Shown here: positions 50,563 to 58,086 of the stretch, piece by piece | Layout of the letters: the number at the start of each line of letters is the position of its first letter | Position numbering within the stretch: position 1 is the stretch's first letter | Assembly (NCBI RefSeq): GCF_900111745.1 | Contig: NZ_FOIJ01000016.1 | Location: 62,001-126,000 of the forward strand | Length of the DNA stretch: 64,000 nt | Origin: Stigmatella erecta | GTDB taxonomy: Bacteria > Myxococcota > Myxococcia > Myxococcales > Myxococcaceae | Direction: 5' to 3' | The notes under the pieces: model-generated | The model's database searches: none | What the model was told of the DNA's origin: nothing | The model's input: only the letters and a program-made list of their open reading frames with translations | Translations under genes and position numbers: made by a program

Positions 50563-51219
50563 ATGAAGCGGATCTGGGGTGCCTGGCTCGTGGCGCTGAT
50601 GCTGGCGGCCTGTGGCGGCGACGACGGAGGGGGCGGAGGCGGCGGTGGGGGTGGCGGTGAAGGTGGGACGACCGAGGGCGTCGGCCCGTCCACGGCGCGG
50701 CCCAAGGGAACGCCCTTCCAGCTCCCGCAGGGACTCACTGTGAAGAACCCCATCAAGGGTTTCGATGAGACAGACTGCTACAAGGAGGACCAAGAAGACC
50801 GCGAAGAGAAGGGCAGTGGGGACTTGGTGCAGTTGTGCCTTCAATTTTCCAACACTACGCCCAATACCATCTCGGTGGAACTGCCTCCGGGTCTCATCTT
50901 CATCTCGTTCAACACGGAGACCCAGAACGGACTGCTGGTTCAGGTGGAGACCTTCGAGGTGCCTCCTGGAGAGCACTCTGTGCACCTGAGGCTCTTCTGC
51001 CTCAACTCAGGGCGCAGCGGGGCTGATCCGAGGGATGACTATGAGCTGGGTCCCGTGCTGAATGAGAAGGATCCGGTGTGGGTGCTCATGAACCTGCTCA
51101 AGGACAAGGCCCCTCTGGATGCCAACAGCACGTCCAAGATTCAGGCGGCCCTGTGGAACATCACTGACGGGGATGGTCTGACGCGGGTCGACGAGGAGCG
51201 CATCGACGCACTGCCCTGA
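50563..51219 (+). CDS. Lipoprotein with polyglycine linker
   Basis: A 218-residue lipoprotein: signal peptide with lipobox LAAC (Cys15), an 11-glycine run after an acidic pair, then a beta-rich domain (VQLCLQFSNTTPNTISVELPPGL, VHLRLFCLNSG) and a helical C-terminus. No family recognised. The ATG at 50563 has GAGGAG upstream; earlier in-frame starts add an Arg-rich segment without support. It lies just upstream of the Tad-like operon but is separated by 92 bases and a hairpin. Confidence 0.75.
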   Translation: MKRIWGAWLVALMLAACGGDDGGGGGGGGGGGEGGTTEGVGPSTARPKGTPFQLPQGLTVKNPIKGFDETDCYKEDQEDREEKGSGDLVQLCLQFSNTTPNTISVELPPGLIFISFNTETQNGLLVQVETFEVPPGEHSVHLRLFCLNSGRSGADPRDDYELGPVLNEKDPVWVLMNLLKDKAPLDANSTSKIQAALWNITDGDGLTRVDEERIDALP

Positions 51220-51276
51220 GCGCTTCTTCTCGGGCGTTGAGACTTCTCGCACTGTGAGAGCGGCCAGTTGACGGAT

Positions 51277-51295
51277 GGCGGAATCGGGTTCCGCC
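51277..51295 (+). terminator. Hairpin between the lipoprotein gene and the Tad-like operon
   Basis: Perfect 7-bp stem ggcggaa (51277-51283) / ttccgcc (51289-51295), 5-base loop, 58 bases after one stop and 16 bases before the next ATG. It could end the upstream transcript or be a leader structure of the downstream operon. Confidence 0.35.
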
Positions 51296-51311
51296 GCGAA
51301 TCATACAGACC

Positions 51312-52079
51312 ATGGGGCTCAGGATGACGAAGCGAAAACCGGACGCTCGGGAGTCGGGCCAGGCGGCCGTCGAGGCGGCCATCGTTCTGCCGCTGTTCGT
51401 GTTCTTGATGCTGGGCATCCTTCAAATCGGCCTGATGCACCAGGCGCGGTTGATGACGAAGTACGCCGCCTACAGGGCCGTGCGGGCCGGGGCGATCCAC
51501 AACGCCAAGACGGACGAGATGGAGCGGGCCGCGCTGGCGGTCATGCTTCCGCTGGTGAGCGAGGACCGCAGCGGCGGGGAGTACATCCAGTCCATCAACA
51601 GTGCCTCTGACTTCTCGACGAAGTGGAACACGCAGGGCGTTACCGCCAACAACATGCCCGACGCGGAGATGAAGTACGTGGAGGTGGTGACGTGCGGTCC
51701 GCTCAAGGCGGACGCGGGGGGCAAAAAAGAGGTGGATTTCGATGACCCGAATGTCGCGGGACAGGCAGGGTGGAAGGAGAGCCAGCGCACCAAGCTGCGC
51801 GTTCAGGCGACCTTCAACTACCGTATGCCCATCCCCTTCGCCAACTGGGTCATCCACGCGGCTGCGCTGAACAAGGAACTGCCGTGGGTTCTGCGGATGG
51901 GCAAGAAAAGCGACAAGCCCTCCTCCTTCGAACACAGCCGGTACGAGAAATACAAAACCGCCGCATCGAACGGCCACTACATCCTGCCCATCCGCGCGGC
52001 GTACACCATGCGGATGCAATCCAACATCTACGTTTCCCAGCTGCCGGAATCCAACGAATGCCTGACAAGCAATCCCTAG
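51312..52079 (+). CDS. TadE-like pseudopilin / minor pilin
   Basis: A 255-residue protein with the TadE-type N-terminus: a short polar leader, ESGQAAVEAAIVLPLFVF with the conserved Glu in the hydrophobic helix, then LGILQIGLMHQARLMTKYAAYRAVRAG. The rest is a periplasmic domain. TadE-like proteins are processed pseudopilins of Flp pilus systems. It is the first gene of a five-gene run of similar small envelope proteins. The ATG at 51324 is an alternative start. It overlaps the next gene by 22 bases. Confidence 0.8.
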   Translation: MGLRMTKRKPDARESGQAAVEAAIVLPLFVFLMLGILQIGLMHQARLMTKYAAYRAVRAGAIHNAKTDEMERAALAVMLPLVSEDRSGGEYIQSINSASDFSTKWNTQGVTANNMPDAEMKYVEVVTCGPLKADAGGKKEVDFDDPNVAGQAGWKESQRTKLRVQATFNYRMPIPFANWVIHAAALNKELPWVLRMGKKSDKPSSFEHSRYEKYKTAASNGHYILPIRAAYTMRMQSNIYVSQLPESNECLTSNP

Positions 52080-53590
52080 TGAAACCTGGCAAGCGTGGGC
52101 AGGCGCTAGTGCTCGCCTGCCTCTCGTTGCTGTTGCTCGCGGTGATGATGCTGCTGAGCTTCAACCTCAGCTATGCGCTGCGCCAGAAGACGCAGCTGCA
52201 GCAGCACAGCGACGCTCTGGCCTACTCCATGGCGGTGCTTGAGGCACGTTCGCTCAACTATTTCGCCTCCAGCAACCGTGCCATCGCCGCCTCCTACGTG
52301 ACCATGAACAACGTTCATGGATACATGGCAGCCGCATCAGTCACCTCGGCCATGATGGATGCGGCTGGGGATGCCTTCCTTCAGATTAGCGGGGTGGAAG
52401 GAGGCCTTTGTGGGATGTGCAATGGGATGTGCGACCACTGCATCCATGCCCTTGAGGCGTTGAAGATCAAGAAGGACTTCAATGACGAGGCGGAAAAGTA
52501 TCAGAATAAAATAAAGCAGCAGGATGATGATTTTAACAAGGCCGTGAAACATCTGGACAAGATGATGGACATCATCCACTCGTCCCAGAGAGGCGTCTTT
52601 GATGAGACGGCCAAGGCCTTGGGCGACGGCTCTTCGCTCAACTTGAGCAAGCTGCGGAGCATCAATGCGCCGAAGTCCTCGGAGCTGAACAGCGGGGTGG
52701 GCTCGCTCAACACGGCGGAGTACAACTGCGCCATTGATGGCAAGGATTGCTCCATCTCGGGCAAGCCCGCCAACTCTTCCAATAAAACGCGCGCCGTCAT
52801 GATGGCCCAAGCGGCCAATGCCAGCCGCAACGAGTGGGCCGCCAAACGAGGGGGAACCCCTCCCACGTACCTAAATACCGAATTCCTGAACCGGCTGATG
52901 AGCGAGATCCAGGGGGAGGGCAGCACGGTGATCCGCAGTCATGACGGCACGGCCAAGACGGTGAAGAACGAGGGCGAGCTGGATAATGACGGCTCCACCG
53001 GCAACGACGGGTCGAAGAGCGCGGGCCACGAGCACGGCAGTCTCTTTTCCCAGTGGAAGCACGGCGTGGGGACCAGCGGTTACAAGGTCATAGTCGTCTC
53101 GGACAGCGACGGGGGCGAGCATACGCAGGAAGAAGCCCATTCGGAAAGCCACAACTTCTTTGAGGGCACCCATAAGGGGGAGCTGGCTTCCTGCGGTTCC
53201 ACGGGCAACTGCTTCATGTCGTTCCGTGCGGATCCGGATCCCAACCGCGACTTCGGCCAACCGCACGTGTACAGCTATGTGACCCAGCGGCTGCGCTCCG
53301 AGAGCGTGACCGAGGCGCCTTGGCAGCTCAATGAGTCCGCCAGCGTGCGCTTCAAGCATGGGGATCGGGAGGGCAAGGTGACGCTCGCGGCAGATGAAGG
53401 CGCGGCCATGTCCAAGGCCTTGGTTTACTACCACCGCCTGGGACACTGGAGCGAGCCGCCCAACATGTTCAATCCCTTCTGGCGCGCCAAGCTGCATCCG
53501 TTCACGCCCGAGGAGGCGGCGAACGTGCTGAACGAGGCGGGCAACTCGGACGCCGCCGAGATGGCCTCAACCCCCAGGATGCCGCTGTAA
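52058..53590 (+). CDS. TadG-like protein
   Basis: A 510-residue protein beginning KPGKRGQALVLACLSLLLLAVMML, the single N-terminal membrane segment of TadG-like (Flp-related) proteins, followed by SYALRQKTQLQQHSDALAYS. The long C-terminal region is hydrophilic, Asp/Ser/His-rich (many DNDGS and GHEHG turns) and has paired cysteines (CGMCNGMCDHC). It is probably secreted or anchored at the envelope. Base composition is lower in GC between about 52440 and 52960 than in neighbours. ATG 52058 overlaps the TadE-like gene; a GTG near 52080 is another possible start. Confidence 0.7.
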   Translation: MPDKQSLVKPGKRGQALVLACLSLLLLAVMMLLSFNLSYALRQKTQLQQHSDALAYSMAVLEARSLNYFASSNRAIAASYVTMNNVHGYMAAASVTSAMMDAAGDAFLQISGVEGGLCGMCNGMCDHCIHALEALKIKKDFNDEAEKYQNKIKQQDDDFNKAVKHLDKMMDIIHSSQRGVFDETAKALGDGSSLNLSKLRSINAPKSSELNSGVGSLNTAEYNCAIDGKDCSISGKPANSSNKTRAVMMAQAANASRNEWAAKRGGTPPTYLNTEFLNRLMSEIQGEGSTVIRSHDGTAKTVKNEGELDNDGSTGNDGSKSAGHEHGSLFSQWKHGVGTSGYKVIVVSDSDGGEHTQEEAHSESHNFFEGTHKGELASCGSTGNCFMSFRADPDPNRDFGQPHVYSYVTQRLRSESVTEAPWQLNESASVRFKHGDREGKVTLAADEGAAMSKALVYYHRLGHWSEPPNMFNPFWRAKLHPFTPEEAANVLNEAGNSDAAEMASTPRMPL

Positions 53591-53618
53591 CATGCGCCCG
53601 GAATCAAGGAGAACCCTC

Positions 53619-54650
53619 ATGCGTCATGACTTCCGGAAACAGCGCGGTGCCGCCTCAGTCGAGGCCGCCCTGAGCATGATCATCATCATCCCCACGTTCA
53701 TGTACGCCCTCTTCCTGGACGATTTGCTGCGCTATGCGGCGGATGTCCAGGAGACGGTGACCTCCACGCCCTGGGACTTCACAAGCCAGAACTACGCCCA
53801 CCCGGAGGAAGGCGGGACGGCACAGAATGGCACCAAGGGGGGCTTGGCGAGCGTGGAGCATAATGCTCGGCTGATGTACTGCGACCATGAGTCGAGTGGC
53901 GACAGCTATGATCGCGGCCAGGATTGTGACTCTGAGGACCACCACACCGCGCTGAGTGGCCATGTTTGCTGGATGAACGATGGGGCTGAGCAAGTCACCT
54001 GCGACGCGGTGGATCAGAGCGTGGGCAACATCTCCGATTGGGACTTCACGCGGTACAAAGACGACTTCGCCACGGGCGGGCTCTACCAGTGCCATGCCCA
54101 GGCCATCGTCGAGAATTACCTCATGCCCAAGACGTTCCTCCAGAAGTTCTCCCAGGTGGATATGAGCAAGGAGAACTGGAAGGGAAAGGGCACGATTCAC
54201 GGCAATGCCCAGTCCGGCACCGATGACACCGCCTATTATCTGGCCAAGCAGCACTTCGCCCTGGTGACGGACACCATGGCGCTCACATACGCCGGAGGCG
54301 GCGGTGAGCTGGCGGTGAAGCCAGGTGAATACAGCGGTGATGTGTATACGCGCACGGAGAGTGTCTTCGCGGAGAATAAAGAAGCCGATGAAGCATTCGG
54401 CGCTTACAAGGCATTCGTGGACCTCCTAACCAGCAATGAGTTGCTGCAGGATGTCGGCTCAGAAGACCCCAAGAAACCCAACGTCTCCATGCCTGCGGGA
54501 GGCTCGGCCACGCAGTCTATCGAAGAGGACAAGGGCTCGAGGGATTACTTCGCCACGCCCTGGAATGACGGGGCGGGCGACCGGCACCGGGAGACGGGTG
54601 AGGCGCGCGGGAACCACTACATGGGTTGCAAGACGGAGGAAGGCTGCTGA
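53619..54650 (+). CDS. TadE-like pseudopilin with long periplasmic domain
   Basis: A 343-residue protein: RKQRGAASVEAALSMIIIIPTFMYALFLDDLLRYA gives the Gly-Ala cleavage region, conserved Glu and hydrophobic helix of TadE-like proteins. The mature domain is hydrophilic with cysteines (CDHES, DCDSED, CWMND, CDAVD, CHAQ). AAGGAGA lies 8 bases before ATG 53619. Its stop overlaps the ATG of the next gene (TGATG). It is the second TadE-like protein in the operon, possibly pairing with the first. Confidence 0.75.
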   Translation: MRHDFRKQRGAASVEAALSMIIIIPTFMYALFLDDLLRYAADVQETVTSTPWDFTSQNYAHPEEGGTAQNGTKGGLASVEHNARLMYCDHESSGDSYDRGQDCDSEDHHTALSGHVCWMNDGAEQVTCDAVDQSVGNISDWDFTRYKDDFATGGLYQCHAQAIVENYLMPKTFLQKFSQVDMSKENWKGKGTIHGNAQSGTDDTAYYLAKQHFALVTDTMALTYAGGGGELAVKPGEYSGDVYTRTESVFAENKEADEAFGAYKAFVDLLTSNELLQDVGSEDPKKPNVSMPAGGSATQSIEEDKGSRDYFATPWNDGAGDRHRETGEARGNHYMGCKTEEGC

Positions 54651-55480
54651 TGCCGAAGGGCCTCTCCCCTCTCTGGCGCGCGGGGCTGTTGTTGTTTTCG
54701 GTGGCGGTGGTGGGCGCGCTGATTGGCTTTGCCTGGGAGGGCGAGGTGCATGAGAGGCAGGAGGCCCGGCTGGAGGCGCAGATGACGCACGCCACCGAGG
54801 AGATGGTTTCCTCCTCGCGGCACCCTTCAGGCCTCTCCGAGGCCGAGCGCCGCACCGTCCAGCGCGCCACGCAGGGATTGCCGCCCTACAAGGACGCCGT
54901 GCCCCAGGCGTTGGCGTCGGATTTCCTGGGGCCCAACGCGCCCATGGCCGCAGCCTGGTTCATGACGGAGGATCCGCCCCAGGCGGTGCTCGACTTCTAC
55001 CAGGCGACGCTGCGGGATGCAGGGCTGCCAACGTACCGGCACAGCTACAACGCGAACGCGGGCTATGTGGGCTACATGGAGCCCGATACGAAGGAGATGC
55101 ACACGGTGTCGGTGCTCGTCCAAGGCCAGCAGACGGCCGTGTTCGTCTCCAAGGGCAAGGTCGCGGAGCTGCTCGACCACCCCATGCCCCTGCCCCCGGG
55201 GGTGACACTCCCTCCCGGGGCGGGCGAGCCCATGGTGCTCTCCTTCCGCGAGGAAGGCCGGATCCGCTATGTCATCACGGCGGACTTGGACGAAGCACAA
55301 GCCTCCGCACTGCTCCCCTTTTACCGCGGTGCCCTGGAGCCTCAGGGGTGGGTGATGGACGAGCCGGTGCCAGGCAGTAGCCAGGTGTCCTTCCGGCGGG
55401 GCAGAAGCCGGTTCGATGCCGCGATTCAGCGCGAAGGCGCCGCAGCGCGGCTCTATTTGACCTTGGAGCAGCAGGAGTAG
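54650..55480 (+). CDS. Single-span membrane protein in the Tad-like operon
   Basis: A 276-residue protein with one N-terminal membrane segment (about 9-26) and a periplasmic domain containing two related beta-alpha units (AWFMTEDPPQAVLDFYQATLRDAGLP and YVITADLDEAQASALLPFYRGALEPQGW). This duplication suggests a binding domain. No family recognised. The start is fixed by overlap with the upstream stop and GGAGG upstream. Co-transcription with the pseudopilin genes suggests a part in their assembly or export. Confidence 0.65.
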   Translation: MPKGLSPLWRAGLLLFSVAVVGALIGFAWEGEVHERQEARLEAQMTHATEEMVSSSRHPSGLSEAERRTVQRATQGLPPYKDAVPQALASDFLGPNAPMAAAWFMTEDPPQAVLDFYQATLRDAGLPTYRHSYNANAGYVGYMEPDTKEMHTVSVLVQGQQTAVFVSKGKVAELLDHPMPLPPGVTLPPGAGEPMVLSFREEGRIRYVITADLDEAQASALLPFYRGALEPQGWVMDEPVPGSSQVSFRRGRSRFDAAIQREGAAARLYLTLEQQE

Positions 55481-55501
55481 GTTGGAGGACGGAGAACGCG
55501 G

Positions 55502-55681
55502 ATGAAGCCCACCCTGAGACACCCCATGCGCCGTGGCCAGTCCATGGTGGAGTACGTCACCATCAGCGCCGCGCTCCTTGGCGTCGCAGGCATTGGCTGG
55601 CCCTTCCTGGTGGACCTGCTCAATGCTTTGAACCGCTACTTCAGCTCGCTCTACTACGTCATCCAGTCGCCCCTGCCGTGA
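55502..55681 (+). CDS. Flp-type pilin-like small protein
   Basis: A 59-residue protein, MKPTLRHPMRRGQSMVEYV at the start. G/QSMVEY matches the Flp prepilin peptidase motif (cleavage after Gly, with Glu and Tyr at mature positions 5 and 6), followed by a hydrophobic helix (VTISAALLGVAGIGW) and a short C-terminus. Flp pilins are this size. The gene begins 21 bases after the previous stop with GGAGGA upstream, so it closes the Tad-like operon. No ATPase (TadA), TadB/C or secretin (RcpA) gene is in the window. Confidence 0.75.
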   Translation: MKPTLRHPMRRGQSMVEYVTISAALLGVAGIGWPFLVDLLNALNRYFSSLYYVIQSPLP

Positions 55682-55704
55682 GGCAGGCGGGCGTCCGGGG
55701 AGGC

Positions 55705-55721
55705 GTGACGCGCTTCGTCAC
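55705..55721 (+). terminator. Short hairpin after the Flp-like pilin gene
   Basis: gtgacg / cgtcac (6-bp stem, 5-base loop) lies 23 bases after the stop of the pilin-like gene. It is weak and without a T-run. Confidence 0.25.
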
Positions 55722-55774
55722 CCGGTCAGGTTAATCTGCACGCCTCCGGCCCCTTGGGGCCCGTGGAGGTTGCG

Positions 55775-56044
55775 ATGCGGATCAGCACACGGTTTTATCC
55801 CCTGGCAGGGCCCCTCGCCGTGGGGCTCTGGCTGGCCAGCGCACCGGCCCTGGGCGAGGGCCGGCGCCGCGGCGAGCCCGCCTCGTGCCAGGAGCGCTGC
55901 GATGACGAGTCCCAGCGGTGCCGGGACATCTGTCAGAAGTATGCCGGCGGCGGCAGCGACGAGTGCCTCAAGTCCTGCGAGAAGGAGCAGAAGGCATGCT
56001 CCCGCAACTGCAAGGAGGCCCCCCGGAAGAAGGAGGCCTCCTGA
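55775..56044 (+). CDS. Small secreted Cys-rich protein
   Basis: An 89-residue protein with a signal peptide (about 1-27, ALG/EG) and a mature part with eight cysteines in CxxxC spacings (SCQERCDDES, RCRDICQKY, CLKSCEKEQKACSRNC). The spacing suggests a helical hairpin with disulfides. Function unknown. The ATG at 55775 has GTGGAGG upstream; the earlier in-frame start at 55754 lacks this. It converges on sppA. Confidence 0.65.
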   Translation: MRISTRFYPLAGPLAVGLWLASAPALGEGRRRGEPASCQERCDDESQRCRDICQKYAGGGSDECLKSCEKEQKACSRNCKEAPRKKEAS

Positions 56045-56050
56045 GGCGCG

Positions 56051-57847
56051 CTACCAGCGCGTCTCGGGCAGCGGCGCCCGCAGCGTCTCCGGCTGCGGCC
56101 CCCACAGCCCCAGCCGCGTGCCCAGCCGGTAGAGCTGCCGCGTCTGCTCCAGCGCCGGCACCCACGGGGAGAGCGCCGCGAGCTGCGCGCTGCGCTCATC
56201 CTCGCTGTTGTCCCCTTCCCCGCCGCCCAGCAGGCCGGCGATCACCTCCGCGGGCTGCTTCTTCCGGGGGAACACCTGCAGGCGCACCTTCGCGTCCTTC
56301 GGCAGCTTCGCCGCCTCGCGCACCAGCTCCAGCGCCTTGGGGAAGCCGCCCAGCTCGTCCACCAGCCCCAGCGCCTTCGCGTCCTCGCCCGTCCACACCC
56401 GCCCGCGCGCCACCGCCTGGAGCTTCTCCAGCGGCAGGTGCCGCCCCTCGGCCGCCTTCTGCGTGAAGTCCACGTACACGCGGTCCAGCGAGGCCTCGTT
56501 CTTGGCCAGCTGCTCCGGGCTGAAGTCCGTGTCCGTGCTGTAGAGCGTCGCGTCCTTGCCGAAGGCCACGGTCTCGAAGTTGATGCCCAGCTTCGCCCAG
56601 AAGTCCGCCGTCACCATCTTCCCCCCGTACACGCCGATGCTCCCCGTCAGCGTGCCCGGCTGCGCCACGATCTTGTCCGCCCCCATGGAGACGAAGTAGC
56701 CGCCGCTCGCCGCGTACGTGGCCATGGAGACGATGACTGGCTTGCCCAGCTCCCGCGCGCGCTGCACCTCGCGGCGCACGGTGTCGCTGGCCACGTAGCT
56801 GCCCCCCGGGCTGTCCACCCGGAAGAGGATGGCCTTCACGTCCTTGTCCTCTGTGGCCTTGCGCAGCGCCAGCGCCACGCTGTCCGCGCCGAAGGTGGCC
56901 TCTCCGCCCAGCGGGTTCGAGCTGCTCTTGCCCCGGACGATGCCGCCCACCCCGTACACCAGCGCCACCGTCTCCCCCGTCTCGTGCGGCCGTCCCGCCC
57001 GCTCCAGGTACTTGTCCAGGAAGAGCAGCTTCGCGCCCTCCCCGGCTTCCGCCTTCACCTTGGCGAGCACCTCGTCCCGGTAGAGCAGCCCGTCCACCAG
57101 CTTGGCCTCCAGCGCCGCCTGGCCCAGCAGGGGCGCCCGGTCGATGAGCGCCTTCACCTCGTCCTCGCTCAGCTTGCGCCCCTCGGCGATGCCGCGCACC
57201 ACCTGCCCGAACAGGCTGCCCAGGAACTTCTCCGTCGCCTCGCGGTGCGCGGCCGTGTAGCCCTGCTCGGTGTAGGTGTTGACCGCGTTCTTGTACTCGT
57301 AGCGCTGGCCGATGCGCGGCTGCACCCCCAGCTTGGCGAACGCGTCGCGCGCGAACGGCGTCTCCATCGCCACGCCCGTGAGCGTCACGTCCCCCGAGGG
57401 CTGGACGTAGACTTCGTCGAACGCGCTGGCCAGGTAGTACGCCCCCGTGGCGCTGCCGCCCTCGCCGAAGGTGTCCGTGTAGGCCACCGCCTTCTTGCCG
57501 CTCGCGCGGAAGGCCTTCACCGCGTCGCGCAGCTCCTGCGCCACGGCGATGCCGCCCGGCTGGTCGATGCGCACCAGCAGCGACTTCACCCGGCTGTCCT
57601 GCGCGGCCTTCTCCAGCGCCTCCACCACGTCCCTCACGGTGGCGGGGTCCGGGCCAAACGCGCCCGCCAGCGAGTCCTCCGGCACCTGCTCCTGCAGCGG
57701 CTGGTCCAGCTCCAGCTCCAGCACCAGGGTGCCCGGCACCGAGGGCTTGCTCGCCGAGGCCACCATGAGGAGCAGGATGAGGCCGCCCACGAACAGAATG
57801 GAGAGCGCGCCGATGACGGCCAGGGCGCCCACGATGAAGCGTTTCAT
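56051..57847 (-). CDS. sppA: Signal peptide peptidase SppA (67-kDa type)
   Basis: A 598-residue S49 peptidase of the double-length SppA type. It has an N-terminal membrane anchor (about 5-30), two tandem S49 domains, the general base Lys186 (YKNAVNTYT) in the first and the nucleophile Ser381 (ATYAASGGYFVS) in the second, as in E. coli SppA. It degrades cleaved signal peptides in the inner membrane, active site facing the periplasm. The ATG at 57847 gives the normal short N-terminus. Upstream lies a 239-base gap shared with the divergent M16 gene. Confidence 0.93.
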   Translation of the reverse strand: MKRFIVGALAVIGALSILFVGGLILLLMVASASKPSVPGTLVLELELDQPLQEQVPEDSLAGAFGPDPATVRDVVEALEKAAQDSRVKSLLVRIDQPGGIAVAQELRDAVKAFRASGKKAVAYTDTFGEGGSATGAYYLASAFDEVYVQPSGDVTLTGVAMETPFARDAFAKLGVQPRIGQRYEYKNAVNTYTEQGYTAAHREATEKFLGSLFGQVVRGIAEGRKLSEDEVKALIDRAPLLGQAALEAKLVDGLLYRDEVLAKVKAEAGEGAKLLFLDKYLERAGRPHETGETVALVYGVGGIVRGKSSSNPLGGEATFGADSVALALRKATEDKDVKAILFRVDSPGGSYVASDTVRREVQRARELGKPVIVSMATYAASGGYFVSMGADKIVAQPGTLTGSIGVYGGKMVTADFWAKLGINFETVAFGKDATLYSTDTDFSPEQLAKNEASLDRVYVDFTQKAAEGRHLPLEKLQAVARGRVWTGEDAKALGLVDELGGFPKALELVREAAKLPKDAKVRLQVFPRKKQPAEVIAGLLGGGEGDNSEDERSAQLAALSPWVPALEQTRQLYRLGTRLGLWGPQPETLRAPLPETRW

Positions 57848-58086
57848 GACTCCCTCACACGCAAGCGGGACCGGCGATGAAGGAGCGGCCCGCGCAGCAA
57901 GGGTGCTTACTACCAATCCCCGCCGGGGGGCGGCCTTCCTGGGGCCCCCACCCCTCCGCCCCGCCTGTTGAACAATCCGCACTCCGGGGGCGCCTGCCCC
58001 GCGGGCATACGTGGTTTTCCGGGATGACCGGTAGGGTGGGCGGGGTTGGATGCGCCGTGCCCTCCTTGCCGACCCCTGAGGCCCGT

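Noticed and set aside
50640-50680. Polyglycine-coding tract in the 50563 lipoprotein as a phase-variation repeat
   Set aside because: The codons vary (ggc, gga, ggt, ggg), so there is no uniform unit for slippage; it reads as an ordinary flexible linker.
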